NCBI RefSeq assembly: GCF_036013525.1
Contig: NZ_CP107853.1
Coordinates: 3,844,001-3,908,000, forward strand
From: Nonomuraea sp. NBC_00507
GTDB taxonomy: Bacteria; Actinomycetota; Actinomycetes; Streptosporangiales; Streptosporangiaceae
Direction of reading: 5' to 3'
Length of the DNA stretch: 64,000 nucleotides
A program made the translations under genes and the position numbers. Under the pieces are notes generated by a model. It saw only the letters and a list, made by a program, of their open reading frames with translations, made no database searches and had not been told where the DNA came from. This document shows, piece by piece, positions 9,010 to 18,842 of the stretch. Position 1 is the stretch's first letter, and every line of letters begins with the position of its first letter.

Positions 9010-9203
9010 CGGTGGTGCTTCCCTTCATAGACGCGGCAGAGCTCACCGAGCGTGCCAACGGCCGCTCCGGTGGCGTGGTGGCTGTGCCGCAGGTAGCCGT
9101 GGCTGGTCAGCACTTGGAAGACCTCGAGGATGAGGCCCCAGGTGAAACGATCGTCCAGCACGTCGGGCTCGGTGACGTCGGGCTCGGTGACGTCGTTGTC
9201 CAT
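9006..9203 (-). CDS. Small IS21-associated protein between istA and istB
   Basis: This 65-residue acidic protein begins MDNDVTEPDVTEPDVLDDRF and contains VFQVLTSHGYLRHSHHATGA. It sits between istA and istB in the same direction and overlaps istB by 4 bases, so it is probably translated with them. The 15-base TEPDV coding repeat near its start is visible in the DNA. I do not recognise a domain. It may be an accessory factor of this IS21 subtype. Confidence 0.5.
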   Translation of the reverse strand: MDNDVTEPDVTEPDVLDDRFTWGLILEVFQVLTSHGYLRHSHHATGAAVGTLGELCRVYEGKHHR

Positions 9204-9261
9204 CGCAGTAGTCCCCTCTAAAGACGGCGTGGTGGTTCAGGGGGGATCGGACCGGCGGGCG

Positions 9262-10629
9262 TCAGGGCCGGGCGTCGGGGGCCGGTGAACGAGGTGTCAG
9301 CGGGCGTGCGGCGGCGTAGGTGGCGAAGTCGGCCACCGGTGCCGCAGTGGCGCCGGTGCCGCGCAGCCGGTCGGCTTCGGCCTGCGCGGCGGGCGAGAGT
9401 GGCCGGCGGGTCTTGTGCGGGCAGGGCCCGCCCCCACCCAGCCGGGCGCGGGCGGCCAAGACCTTGGCCTCCAGCGCGGCGACGTGCCCGGCCGCTTCGA
9501 TCACCACGCCGGCGTGATCGACGGCCCGGGCGTGCGCGGCCAGCACCGCCCCGCCCGCCGTAACCACCTCCAGCACGCCGGTGCCCAGCCGGTGCCGCAC
9601 CAGCATCACCTCGCCCGCGTGCCCCGGCGGCACGGAGTAGAAGTTGCCGCGAAAACTCACCAGCGCCTGCGGCGAGACGAGGCGCTCGACCTCCAGCACC
9701 GCCGGGAACGCCTGCGCCGGCAGCGGCCTCAGCGGCTCACGGCGGGCCAGCTCGGCCACGCTCACCTTGCAGCCATCGATCTTCCGGATCCGGATGTCAC
9801 CCCTGCGCCGGCACCACTCATCCAGCGTGCCCTGCGCCCGGCCGGGCGACAGCTCCTCGCCCACGGTGCGCCACCAGCGCTGCGCCGCGACATGGTTGGC
9901 CTTCTCCACGCTGCCCTTGCGCCAGCCCCGCCGCGACGGACAGATGCGCACGATCACCCCGTAATGCTTGGCCACCGCCGCAAACGACGCCGACACCTCG
10001 CCACTGCCGGGATCACAGACAGTGGCCATCCGATCAAAGCGCCACTCCGCGCTGACACCGCCGAGGCGCTCACCCACCCCGCGCAACGCCTCGATCAGAT
10101 GCGGCTGATCTTCGGACTCGGTCAGCACACCCCGCCAGATGCCCGAGTACGGCAGCGTGCCGACCAGCAGATGCGCCCCCTTGTCCCAGCCCCATCGGGC
10201 TGGCGGATCGGGCAGCTCCAGCCGGTCCCACTGAGTCTCCACGCCGGGCGGGTGATCGATCCGGACATACTCGACCGGGCCACCCGCGTGCGCGCACCGC
10301 TCACAGACCGGCCGCAACCCCCGGGCCCGCAACGCCCGCGTGAAGGTCGAATAGCCACCGGCATACCCCAGGCCGACCAGCTCGTCGAACAACGTGGTGC
10401 CCCACACGTGCGGATCCCCGGTATCGGCATCCAGCCGCAGCCGGCAGTACTCGGCATACGGCTCGAACGGATCAGGCCCGCTTCGCCGCCGCTGTCCCGA
10501 CACCCGCTCGCCGTTCAGATACGCCCGGATCGTCGGCCTGCTGCGGCCCAGATGCCGCGCGATCGCCGAGATCGACCAGCCACGTTTACGCAAAGCCTGC
10601 GCTTCCACGTCTTCCCCCTGTGTGAGCAT
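9262..10629 (-). CDS. istA: IS21-family transposase IstA
   Basis: This is a 455-residue Mu-type DDE transposase. The N-terminus MLTQGEDVEAQALRKRGWSI with AIARHLGRSRPTIRAYLNGE is the helix-turn-helix that binds terminal repeats. VEYVRIDHPPGVETQWDRLE, YSGIWRGVLTESEDQPHLIE and CPSRRGWRKGSVEKANHV cover the catalytic core. FRGNFYSVPPGHAGEVMLVR is the C-terminal beta-barrel region. The internal ATG was chosen because it matches family starts and has GGGGGAG upstream. The gene is intact, but its ATPase partner is truncated, so the element should be immobile unless helped in trans. Confidence 0.88.
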   Translation of the reverse strand: MLTQGEDVEAQALRKRGWSISAIARHLGRSRPTIRAYLNGERVSGQRRRSGPDPFEPYAEYCRLRLDADTGDPHVWGTTLFDELVGLGYAGGYSTFTRALRARGLRPVCERCAHAGGPVEYVRIDHPPGVETQWDRLELPDPPARWGWDKGAHLLVGTLPYSGIWRGVLTESEDQPHLIEALRGVGERLGGVSAEWRFDRMATVCDPGSGEVSASFAAVAKHYGVIVRICPSRRGWRKGSVEKANHVAAQRWWRTVGEELSPGRAQGTLDEWCRRRGDIRIRKIDGCKVSVAELARREPLRPLPAQAFPAVLEVERLVSPQALVSFRGNFYSVPPGHAGEVMLVRHRLGTGVLEVVTAGGAVLAAHARAVDHAGVVIEAAGHVAALEAKVLAARARLGGGGPCPHKTRRPLSPAAQAEADRLRGTGATAAPVADFATYAAARPLTPRSPAPDARP

Positions 10630-10763
10630 CGAATACGGCTCCCCCGACTCGCTTCGAAACGTGATCATCCGAAGCGTCGAGGGAGCCCACCGAGACAAGA
10701 ACGATCTCTCCCGGCGAGTCGCTCACCTGGCAAATTTCAGAGAGCAGGTCTGGTCAGATCCCC

Positions 10764-12625
10764 GGCTCTGGCGATCTTTATGTGGTGCCGTCACGGATCG
10801 TGAGCACTAATGGGCGCAGAGGATGATCTTCCTGAGAAGGTCGAAGTTGGCTCGACCGTAGCGGCTCCTCTTGAGCGCCTTGACTCTCGTCACATTGCCC
10901 TCCACCGCGCCTGAGCTGTGCGGCAGGGTGAGACCGTTGACGACGGCGTCCAGGTCGCGGCGGATGCCGTGGGTGAAGGAGTGCAGGGCGGGCAGGTCGT
11001 CGGCGTCGACGGCCGCTATCCACACCTGCAGGTTCTCGGCCGTGCCGCTCAGCGTGGTCATCAGCTGAGCGAAGGCAGCGACATGGCTAGCGGTGGCATC
11101 CAGGCGGGGACTGCGAGCGCGCAGGTCGGTGAGTCTAGCCTGCTCGTCAGAGGTGAGCCGGTCGGGGCGGCTGGTGATCCACCGGGCGACCTCGCGGATG
11201 GTCGGGGCCGAGGACGGGGCGTGGGCTGCGGTGGCTGAGGACCGCAGCGGGTGCAGATAGCGGCGGACGGTCTGTGGGCTGCCCTGGTACCCCTGAGCCT
11301 GGATCTCGCGAGTGAGGCGGGCAGCGTCGGTGCAGCCGTCGTTGAACCGCTGGACCAGATAGGGCAGATAGGGAGTGAGCAGGTCGGATCGTCCGGTCGC
11401 TTTGGTCAGCAGATCCTCCACCGACGCGGCGCGGGCGAACCTGCGGACGGTGGGCCGGGACAGCCGCAGCGCGCGGGCGATCGCCGAGATCGTCCAGTCC
11501 TTGGCGGCGAGTTCCTGCACCGCGGTGTAGCGTTCACGAGTCCGGACGATGAGCCGGCATTCCTCGTCCGATGGCTGATCCGGCATCGGCTCTGGCGGGA
11601 GCGCGTGGTCGAGCTGTTGGTCGCCGGATTGTTCGTGGGCGGGTTCAGCGGCATCGGCGTCGGGTTCACGCAGGTCGGCGCGGCATGCGATGACGGTCTT
11701 CTCGACCGCGTCGCAGAGGTTCTGCCAGAGATGGAAGCGATCAGCAATGTGAATCGCCTCGGGTGCCCCGGCTCTGGCCCCTGCCGCATAGGGTCCGGCC
11801 CGGTCTCTGCAGATCACCTGCACGCCTGGATGGTCGCGTAACCACTGCTCCAGGGCGTCGGCGGTCCGGTCGTCCAGCACGTCGATGGGCTGGTGGGTGT
11901 CCATGTCGATCAGCACGGTGGCGTAGGAGCGCCCGCGCTTCTTGGAGAAATCGTCAACCCCGAGCACGGTGACCTGGCCGATCTCGGGATCGGGCAGGGC
12001 ACGGACCAGACCGATCAGCGTGTCCCGGCAGACGCGTACGCCGAGTCGCTCCAGTAGTCGGGAGGCGGCGCGCCCGGCCAGTGCCAGCGCCATCAACTCC
12101 AGCAGCCGGCGCAGCAGTTTCGTCCGGCGGGCGTAGCGCCGGGTGAGACTGGGCACCGGTTCGGCGAACGTCCGGACCGGGCACGCCGGATTCTGGCAGG
12201 TCAGGCGGCGGACCGTGAGCGCGATCAGGACCGGGCGGCCCGCAGCGGGCAGATCATGCAGCAGCCGGCGGTAGCGGCCATGCACTCGCGAGGAGGATGT
12301 GTCGCACGCCCGGCAAGCCGCCGGCCCGCCCTTGGTATGCGCCGTGACCAGCACGTAGTCCCCGTGATCGGTCACCTCCTCGATGACCAGTTCGGCCAGA
12401 TGGGGGAAGAACATCCGCAGGCAGCAGGCATCGCCCGCCACCGCATGCTGCGCACAGGGCACAATGAACCTCGCGGCCGCTCAAATGATGATCACGTTCT
12501 TGGTCGAACAAGATCCTCACGGGGCGGCCGCGCCTACGCGCGGCCAGTTACACGATTGCGATCAGCCCCTGAATCGACGTCCCGGCCACCGTCTGTAACG
12601 GCACCACATAAAGATCGCCAGAGCC
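10764..12625 (-). mobile_element. ISL3-family insertion sequence
   Basis: The terminal inverted repeats start GGCTCTGGCGATCTTTATGT at the left and match as the complement at the right (12598-12625), with near-identity over about 28 bases. AGATCCCC is present on both sides (10756-10763 and 12626-12633), the 8-bp target duplication expected for ISL3. The right flank reads into the C-terminal part of a Mu-type transposase gene. Confidence 0.9.
10807..12414 (-). CDS. ISL3-family transposase
   Basis: This protein is about 535 residues long from the MFFPHLAELVIEEV start. The zinc-finger-like N-terminus has CRACDTSSSRVHGRYRRLLH and CQNPACPVRTFAEPVP. The DDE region has VTVLGVDDFSKKRGRSYATV, VICRDRAGPYAAGARAGAPE and IHIADRFHLWQNL. 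The C-terminal LPHSSGAVEGNVTRVKALKR holds the conserved glutamate. A second helix-turn-helix block (KDWTISAIARALRLSRPTVR) is inserted in the middle, as in many actinobacterial ISL3 enzymes. The frame is open throughout, and with perfect ends the element is probably active. Confidence 0.9.
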   Translation of the reverse strand: MFFPHLAELVIEEVTDHGDYVLVTAHTKGGPAACRACDTSSSRVHGRYRRLLHDLPAAGRPVLIALTVRRLTCQNPACPVRTFAEPVPSLTRRYARRTKLLRRLLELMALALAGRAASRLLERLGVRVCRDTLIGLVRALPDPEIGQVTVLGVDDFSKKRGRSYATVLIDMDTHQPIDVLDDRTADALEQWLRDHPGVQVICRDRAGPYAAGARAGAPEAIHIADRFHLWQNLCDAVEKTVIACRADLREPDADAAEPAHEQSGDQQLDHALPPEPMPDQPSDEECRLIVRTRERYTAVQELAAKDWTISAIARALRLSRPTVRRFARAASVEDLLTKATGRSDLLTPYLPYLVQRFNDGCTDAARLTREIQAQGYQGSPQTVRRYLHPLRSSATAAHAPSSAPTIREVARWITSRPDRLTSDEQARLTDLRARSPRLDATASHVAAFAQLMTTLSGTAENLQVWIAAVDADDLPALHSFTHGIRRDLDAVVNGLTLPHSSGAVEGNVTRVKALKRSRYGRANFDLLRKIILCAH

Positions 12626-12942
12626 AGATCCCCAAAGCGCCATCACTGGCCGGCCGCTACGTCGAACTGGCCTTCGACCCCTTCGACTTGACCCGCATCG
12701 AAGTACGGCTGAACGGCAAACCAGTCGGGGCGGCCACAGCGTTCACGATCGGCCGGCACGCCCACCCCAAAGCCCGCTCCGAATTGCCCGGCGACACCAC
12801 CACGTCACCACCGGCGCCGCTGACCAGCATCGACTACCTGCGTCTCGTCGACGCCGAACACCGCGCCGCCCAGCACCAGCCGATCAACTACAGCGCACTG
12901 CTGGAGGCCCACGTCCACGAAACCGAAGGAGAGCGGCGGTGA
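12626..12942 (+). pseudogene. Mu-type (TniA/IS481-like) transposase, C-terminal remnant
   Basis: The plus strand reads PSLAGRYVELAFDPFDLTRI followed by EVRLNGKPVGAA and IGRHAHPKAR. This is the Mu C-terminal beta-barrel domain found in DDE transposases that pair with a TniB/ExeA-like ATPase. The coding sequence ends four bases into the start of that ATPase gene (ATGA-type overlap). Everything upstream, including the catalytic core, is missing because the ISL3 element, and beyond it the IS21 element, replace it. Confidence 0.75.
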
Positions 12943-13754
12943 TCGAGCGCTTGCGATCCCACTACGGCTTCACCCGCACCCCCTTCGGCCGCGACCTGGC
13001 CCCGGGCATGCTGTTCAAACACACCGCCCACGCCGAAGCCGCCGCCCGGCTCACCTGGTGCATCACCGAGAAGGCCATCGGCATGGTCACCGGCGAGGTC
13101 GGCGTCGGCAAGACCGTCGCCCTACGCGCCGCCCTCGGCACCCTGGATCCCGCCCGCTACAGCATCATCTACATCGCCGACCCCGAGATCGGCATGCGCG
13201 GCATCCTGACCCAGCTCGTGATCGGCCTGGACGGCGACCCCAAACCACACCTGGCCACCCTCATCCCGCAAGCCGCCGACATCCTGGCCGGTGAGCAAGC
13301 CGAACGCGGCCGCACCCCCGTCCTCATCCTGGACGAGGCGCACCTGCTCAACCACGCCCAGTTGGATGCCTTGAGGATGATGACCAACCATGAGCTCGAC
13401 AGTCGCCAGCCCTTCGCGCTGCTCCTGCTCGGCCAGCCCACCCTCCGCCGTATGATCAAACTCGGCGTCCTGGCCGCTCTCGACCAGCGCATCTCCGTCC
13501 GCTACCCGATGGGCGGCATGACCAGCGAGGAGACCAGCGGATACATCCGCCACCACCTCCAACTCGCAGGCCGCCAAGATCCGCTCTTCTCCGACGATGC
13601 CACCACACTCATCCACGAGTCCGCCCGCGGCAAGCCCCGCACCGTCAACAACCTGGCCATCCAGGCCTTGCTGGCCAGCATCGCCGCGGGCAAGGCGATC
13701 GTCGACGAAAGCGCCGCCCGCTCCGCCGTCACCGAGGTGATCTCTCCAGAGTGA
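12939..13754 (+). CDS. TniB/ExeA-like AAA ATPase of a Mu-type transposon
   Basis: This 271-residue AAA ATPase begins MIERLRSHYGFTRTPFGRDL. The Walker A motif is GEVGVGKT at about residues 51-58 and the Walker B is VLILDEAHLL at about 128-137. LLLLGQPTLRRMI is the sensor region, and the C-terminus has ARGKPRTVNNLAIQALLAS. Such ATPases choose targets and activate a partner DDE transposase. The partner gene immediately upstream survives only as its C-terminal end, so this ATPase is an orphan. Stop-start overlap with the remnant shows the two were one operon. Confidence 0.82.
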   Translation: MIERLRSHYGFTRTPFGRDLAPGMLFKHTAHAEAAARLTWCITEKAIGMVTGEVGVGKTVALRAALGTLDPARYSIIYIADPEIGMRGILTQLVIGLDGDPKPHLATLIPQAADILAGEQAERGRTPVLILDEAHLLNHAQLDALRMMTNHELDSRQPFALLLLGQPTLRRMIKLGVLAALDQRISVRYPMGGMTSEETSGYIRHHLQLAGRQDPLFSDDATTLIHESARGKPRTVNNLAIQALLASIAAGKAIVDESAARSAVTEVISPE

Positions 13755-13779
13755 GCATCACCGCGACAGCGTGTCCCTG

Positions 13780-13813
13780 AAGGCCTCGCCCCTCACCGAC
13801 CGGGCGAGGCCTT
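13780..13813. terminator. Bidirectional terminator-like hairpin
   Basis: A 12-bp perfect stem (AAGGCCTCGCCC and its complement) with a 10-base loop lies between the rightward ATPase gene and the leftward flippase gene. It is placed to stop transcription from both sides. Confidence 0.7.
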
Positions 13814-13909
13814 CGCACGTCCGCCAAGCCTCTCGTTGATGACGCTTCCATGGACACGACGAATGTCGCGCAACACCCGCCTACGCCCACGCGGCACGGC
13901 GATCCCTGC

Positions 13910-15202
13910 TCATCTCGGCCGCCGGGATGCGGCGGAAGGTCGGGTTCGGACAGCGGCCCAGAGGGAACGCAGGTCGGAAGCCTGAGGAAGGAGGTCCCGC
14001 GCACCAGCACGGACTACTCGAGCGTACCAGCGGATCTCAATTACGATCATCGCGATGTAGCTCACGCTCGATGCAAGTGATGCACCCGCGGCCCCCCACC
14101 AAGGAACCATGACGATGGACAGCGCCAGAGTCACGAACAGAGCGCTCACAGGGATGGCGGCCATGGTCATGGGACGGCCCAGCCGAACCAGATATTGCTC
14201 CACCGGCCGGTGCAGGGAAAAGGCGATTACGCCCGGAGCCATGCAGAGCAAAGGGCTCACGCTACCGGTGAACGCGACCCCGTAGACCAACGGGATCAAG
14301 GTGGGAGACACGATGACCACAGCGCAGACCACAACCGATGACAGGAGCAGGTTGAGTCGTATGGCACGAGCGGTGATGTGTCTTGCGCCATGCTCTTCTT
14401 CGCCAGCTTGGCGGGAAAGAATAACTTGCGCCACGACGTCAGCCGGTATGAGTGCAAGGGTCAGGACCGTCATGGCAACGATGTATAGGCCCACTTCTGC
14501 CGCGGACACGTGAGTGTTCAGCAGGAGAACATTTGCCATAATCAGAAGTTGGAGAGCCACAGGCCCAATGTGATAGCGACCAGACAACGCCAGCTGCCGG
14601 CAGGCGAGCGGGAGCTCAGCCCGCAGCTTGAGCGGGCCAAGAGCCTTAATCAGCAACGGGAACGGCGTGGCAGTGGAGATTGTCCAGCAAACGACCGCTG
14701 AGGCGGTGGTAAGAGATCCCACGAAAAAAAGCACAACGATCGGCACATGCAGGACGAGCGCAGAGACTACGACCGCACGATTGATTACCGCAGTACGAGA
14801 CTGTAGGAGCAGGATCCCGTTGAGGTTGGTCGCCGCGACGCCGAGCGGCACAGCAATCAGAGCTATCACCAGCAGGTCTGGTGCTGGCAAGGGGACGAAG
14901 GCTGTGACGATTCCACATGTAACAAGAGCAGAGAAAACACCGAGTACTATGCCGAGGATGAGGGCGTTGCCCGTCACCGACGGGCGTCGTGCCGCGTCAG
15001 GCCAGAAAGCTATCTGGGACTTCGACAATGAGAGGTGACCCATGGCGATCGCGGTCAGGGCCGTTGTCGTGACCATAGCGTAAGTTCCCTGGCCTTGGGG
15101 CTGCAAACTGCGCGCGAGTATAATCCCGGTAACCGCGATCAACACCGACCGCAGCGCGGAACTGGCCATCGTCTGAATGGTGTCCGCGAAGATCTTATTC
15201 AT
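13910..15202 (-). CDS. Wzx-like polysaccharide flippase
   Basis: This membrane protein of about 430 residues starts MNKIFADTIQTMASSALRSV. It has roughly a dozen hydrophobic helices, for example VLIAVTGIILARSL, ALILGIVLGVFSALVTCGIV and LTLALIPADVVAQVILSRQA. The order and the early LQPQGQGTYAMVTT loop fit the oligosaccharide flippase (MATE/Wzx) superfamily, which moves lipid-linked repeat units across the membrane. Its ATG overlaps the asparagine synthetase stop by four bases (ATGA), so the two are translationally coupled. A GTG 18 bases upstream is an alternative start. Confidence 0.85.
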   Translation of the reverse strand: MNKIFADTIQTMASSALRSVLIAVTGIILARSLQPQGQGTYAMVTTTALTAIAMGHLSLSKSQIAFWPDAARRPSVTGNALILGIVLGVFSALVTCGIVTAFVPLPAPDLLVIALIAVPLGVAATNLNGILLLQSRTAVINRAVVVSALVLHVPIVVLFFVGSLTTASAVVCWTISTATPFPLLIKALGPLKLRAELPLACRQLALSGRYHIGPVALQLLIMANVLLLNTHVSAAEVGLYIVAMTVLTLALIPADVVAQVILSRQAGEEEHGARHITARAIRLNLLLSSVVVCAVVIVSPTLIPLVYGVAFTGSVSPLLCMAPGVIAFSLHRPVEQYLVRLGRPMTMAAIPVSALFVTLALSIVMVPWWGAAGASLASSVSYIAMIVIEIRWYARVVRAGARDLLPQASDLRSLWAAVRTRPSAASRRPR

Positions 15203-17109
15203 GACGACAGGGATGGACACCCGGTCATACCTTGATTGTGAGAAGTTGCGTGAGCGCGGTACCAGAGCTCTAGCTGCAGGAGGGTCCAGAGACGGACACT
15301 GTGGTCGGCGCCCGCAATATGACGATGGAGCAGATTGCGCACTACGGCCGGACGGAACAGGCCCCTGTCGCGTGCAGTGGCATCGGTCAGCACATCGAAG
15401 GCCAAGTCGCGAAGCTCTCCGCGCAGCCACGAAGCGAGCGGCACACCGAACCCCTGCTTTGGATACTCCAGTATTTCTCTTGGCAACCACGGGCGGACGG
15501 CTCGTTTAAGCAGCAGTTTGGTCTCGTTATTGCGAACCTTCAGGCTGATGGGTAGACCGGCCGCCCACTCCAGGAGGTGATGATCAAGAAAAGGCGATCG
15601 GGCCTCTAGCGAGTTGGCCATCACGGTGATGTCCACTTTAACTAGCAAGTCACCGGGAAGATAGGTGGCGATGTCGACGTCGAGGACACGGCCGAGATCG
15701 GTCTCCGCCCGTGACCGCTGAAAGGCTTCCTCGAACAGCCGGTAGCTGTCCACCTCCCCCAGCAGGTACCGGAGATCGTCACTATAAATCTCGGCTTTCC
15801 ACTTGGGCGTGAAGGAGGACATCAGGCGTGCATACCGCTGTGCTGGAGGTGCTGCAGCAAACTGCAGCAGGCGCCCGAGGCGGCGACAGAAAGATCCGCT
15901 CTCGCTCCGCTGCGCGATGAGGTCACCAATGGAGGCGGATGTCGCTGCGAGTCTTCGGGGTATGTCCGGAATCCACGCGGCCTTATCCATCAGTATGTAG
16001 CGCTGGTATCCACCGAAGCTCTCATCCCCGCCGTCACCGTTGAGCACGACTGTGACATGCTGCCGGCTCAGTTGCGCGACGTAGAAACTTGGAATGGCCG
16101 AGGAATCAGCGAACGGCTCATCGAAGTGCCACGCGATGCGCGGCAGGACATCCAGCAAGTCGGAGGTGACTACAAACTCGTGGTGATCTGTACCGTAGCG
16201 ATCGGCGACTATCCGCGCTTTATGACGTTCGTCATACTGGCTCTCTTCAAAGCCTACGCAGAATGTCTTGACCGGTCGAGTGCTCTGCATGGCCATGGCA
16301 GCCACCACTGCAGACGAGTCGATGCCACCAGACAAGAATGCTCCGATGGGGCGCTCACTCGCCATGCGGATGCGGGTCGCCTCAAGGATTAGCTCGCGCA
16401 GCCGCTCCTCCTCTTCCACCTCATTCGTCACGTGCCGTGGGCTACTGTCCAATTCCCAGTATCGGCGTACAGTAATCTGGCCCCGCTCCCAGATCAGTAG
16501 GTGCCCGGGCGGAAGCTTGCAGACTCGCTTGTAAATGGACCAAGGTGCGGGAACGTACTGGTAAGTCAGGTAGTGGTGCAGCGCTATCGGATCGACATCC
16601 CGCTGCAGACCAGGATCCCGCTCCAAGGACTTGAGCTCCGAGCCGAACCATATTGAGCCGCCCTCCGAACGCCAGTAGAGAGGCTTCTTCCCGACGCGAT
16701 CTCGCGCCAAGAGCAAGCGTCCATGCCTACGATCCCATATGGCGAAGGCAAACATTCCTCTGAGTTGGCGGACCATATCGGTACCGTACTCCTCGTAGAG
16801 GTGGACGAGGCATTCGGAGTCACCTGTGCCGCTCAGCCGGTGTCCTTGCGCGGCCAGAGCTTGCCGCAGGTCAGCAAAGTTATAAATTTCACCGTTGAAG
16901 ATGGCGACGATCTGCTTGTCCTCGTTGTAGACAGGCTGGTCGCCAGTGGCCAGATCAATGATCGCCAGTCGGCGCATGCCGAGCGCCGCATGTTCGTCGA
17001 AATGGAAGCCCGCACCGTCAGGCCCCCGGTGCACGATCATCTCGCACATACGACGGACGAGATCCGAGTCGGGCCGCGAAGTCGAGACCATTCCGGCTAT
17101 GCCGCACAT
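15199..17109 (-). CDS. asnB: Glutamine-dependent asparagine synthetase
   Basis: This is a full-length class II amidotransferase of 636 residues. Cys2 of MCGIAGMVSTSRPD is the glutaminase nucleophile, with AIFNGEIYNFADLR and GTGDSECLVHLYEEYG completing that domain. The synthetase domain has GAFLSGGIDSSAVVAA (pyrophosphate loop), VLNGDGGDESFGGYQRY and EARSPFLDHHLLEWAA. AsnB-like enzymes inside glycan loci often amidate a sugar carboxylate or glycan precursor instead of making free asparagine. The coupling to the flippase gene points that way here, but the substrate is inferred. Confidence 0.9.
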   Translation of the reverse strand: MCGIAGMVSTSRPDSDLVRRMCEMIVHRGPDGAGFHFDEHAALGMRRLAIIDLATGDQPVYNEDKQIVAIFNGEIYNFADLRQALAAQGHRLSGTGDSECLVHLYEEYGTDMVRQLRGMFAFAIWDRRHGRLLLARDRVGKKPLYWRSEGGSIWFGSELKSLERDPGLQRDVDPIALHHYLTYQYVPAPWSIYKRVCKLPPGHLLIWERGQITVRRYWELDSSPRHVTNEVEEEERLRELILEATRIRMASERPIGAFLSGGIDSSAVVAAMAMQSTRPVKTFCVGFEESQYDERHKARIVADRYGTDHHEFVVTSDLLDVLPRIAWHFDEPFADSSAIPSFYVAQLSRQHVTVVLNGDGGDESFGGYQRYILMDKAAWIPDIPRRLAATSASIGDLIAQRSESGSFCRRLGRLLQFAAAPPAQRYARLMSSFTPKWKAEIYSDDLRYLLGEVDSYRLFEEAFQRSRAETDLGRVLDVDIATYLPGDLLVKVDITVMANSLEARSPFLDHHLLEWAAGLPISLKVRNNETKLLLKRAVRPWLPREILEYPKQGFGVPLASWLRGELRDLAFDVLTDATARDRGLFRPAVVRNLLHRHIAGADHSVRLWTLLQLELWYRAHATSHNQGMTGCPSLSS

Positions 17110-17647
17110 TTGTCCTCCAGGACCATGTGAAACCGCTTCAGTAGTCCCTCGCTCATGAGTTCATGTCGAGGTCTTTGCAAGCACATGCGCCTGCGTTAGA
17201 TTCGCAGCAAAATGGGAGTTCTGGATGGTCGAAGGATTGGAAAACCATGGCCGCGTTAGGATGCGCCGGAAGCATTCTCTGCTGCCACAACGGTGCCTTC
17301 CATTCGATTGCACACTACCAATATGGCGAGAAATATTTCGAAGATATGGTCGGTAGCTATCTCATGGCAGACATGCCATTGATCCGGATCATCAACTAGT
17401 CATCGACTTTGGCATGAAGCACCGACATGTGCGGTTCAGGCTCGCAGTTCATAGGTGTTTAACTCTATGTCTTTGCTAGTCTTTGACCTCGGGCCTTTCA
17501 CGGGGTTTCCATAAATCCGATCCTAGACGATTACATTGCACTTTGATCGGCCGGCCAGGTACTGACTCGAAGATCGGTCGGTCAGTGGGAAGGCGGCAGC
17601 GAACCTCAACCTGATGATCACGGGTCGGGTTGGACGGGCGTTGCTGG
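17110..17647. other. Intergenic region between asnB and the IS110 remnant
   Basis: No convincing gene. A 78-codon plus-strand frame at 17163-17399 has no ribosome site or recognisable motif. The asnB promoter should lie in the left part. Confidence 0.4.
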
Positions 17648-18504
17648 TCAGGCGCTCTGGACCTTGCTCGTGGGCTCCACGGTCACCTTGTGTCCAAGGC
17701 GTTCGAGTTCACGGATGAGGTTGCGGGTCCGGCGCTGGGGGTCGGTGTGCAGGTCGTAGAAGTTAGGACCAAGATCGTCGAAGCGGGCATCCGGGTCGCT
17801 GAGCAGTTCCCAGATGATGGTCAGCAGGGTGCGCGAGACCGCGACGATGGCCCGGCGTTTACCGATCCGGCGAGATAAGCGTCGATAGCGCTCAGCGATC
17901 CTGGTGGGAGTTCGGGACGCTCCGATGACGGCTTCTCCGAGGACGGCGGCCAGGTAGGTGTTGCCCTTGCCGGTGGTGGCCCGCTTACTCTTGCCGGCCG
18001 ACTCCCTGGTCATAGGCGCCAGCCGGGCCCAGGAGGCCAGGTGTGCCGCGGTGGGAAACGGCTCATATCAAGGCCGATCTCGGCGATGATGACCTGCGCC
18101 GCGCGGGGCCCGATGCCGGTGATCTCGTCAAGCCGCTCGACGGCGTCACCAGCGAACTCAGCGAGTTCCGCTTCGATGCGGGCGGTCAGTTGGTCGATCT
18201 GGTGGGTGATCCGGTCGATGTTCGACAACATGGTGTGGCATAGGTAGGCGTGGTGGTCGGTGAAGTTGCCGGTGAGCGCCTCAATCAGCTGGGGCATCTT
18301 GCCGCGAAGGCGGGCCTTGGCCAGGTCGGCCAGCACGTTCGGGTTGCGCTCGCCGGCGACCAGCGCCTCCAGCATCACCCGGCCCCGCGGGACGTCGGCC
18401 AGCAGAGCCCGCACCAGGCCACCGAACGTTGAGCGTGGCTCAGGCCGGGTGAACATCGGCCCCGCGATCCGCTCGGTCAACGCGCTCAGTTCCACATCCC
18501 AGGA
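17648..18504 (-). pseudogene. IS110-family transposase remnant
   Basis: Two frames read on the minus strand. The first has LTERIAGPMFTRPEP, ALVAGERNPNVLADLAKARL and VERLDEITGIGPRAAQVIIA. After a frameshift near 18010 it continues PMTRESAGKSKRATTGKGN and YLAAVLGEAVIGASRT. The helix-hairpin-helix ITGIGPRAA and the GKGN-YL block are the C-terminal transposase_20 domain of IS110/IS116 recombinases. The N-terminal RuvC-like DEDD domain is missing because the sequence is fused to an IS5 fragment. Confidence 0.78.
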
Positions 18505-18842
18505 CCCAGGACACGACCAAATCGTGGGCGCGGGCCGTGGTGGAGTCCACGCTGACCAGTTCGAGGTCAGTCTGTCCACGGGCCGCGGACTCGGCGATCA
18601 TCGCCTGCATCAACTGCTCGAAGACACCCGCCATCGCCCACGACCGGAACCGGTCGTAGACAGTGGACCACGGCCCGTACTCGGCGGGCAGATCCCGCCA
18701 TGGACTGCCGGTCCGAAACCGCCACATCACCGTAACTGCTGTCGCAGGTCCGGGATCGGCCTCGCTCACCCAGGGGCACGTGAGGCTCAATCAAGGACCA
18801 TTCCTCGTCGGTAAGGTCTCCACGCGCCATGACGATGGCCAA
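18505..18842 (-). pseudogene. IS5-family transposase N-terminal remnant
   Basis: The minus strand reads MARGDLTDEEWSLIEPHVPL, then after a frameshift MWRFRTGSPWRDLPAEYGPW, STVYDRFRSWAMAGVFEQLM and VSVDSTTARAHD. This is the N-terminal part of IS5-family transposases up to the first catalytic Asp. It breaks off after TARAHD and joins the IS110 remnant, giving a chimeric scar. Confidence 0.8.

Noticed and set aside
17163..17399. 78-codon plus-strand frame between asnB and IS110
   Set aside because: No ribosome site, no family resemblance, and composition like the surrounding non-coding DNA.
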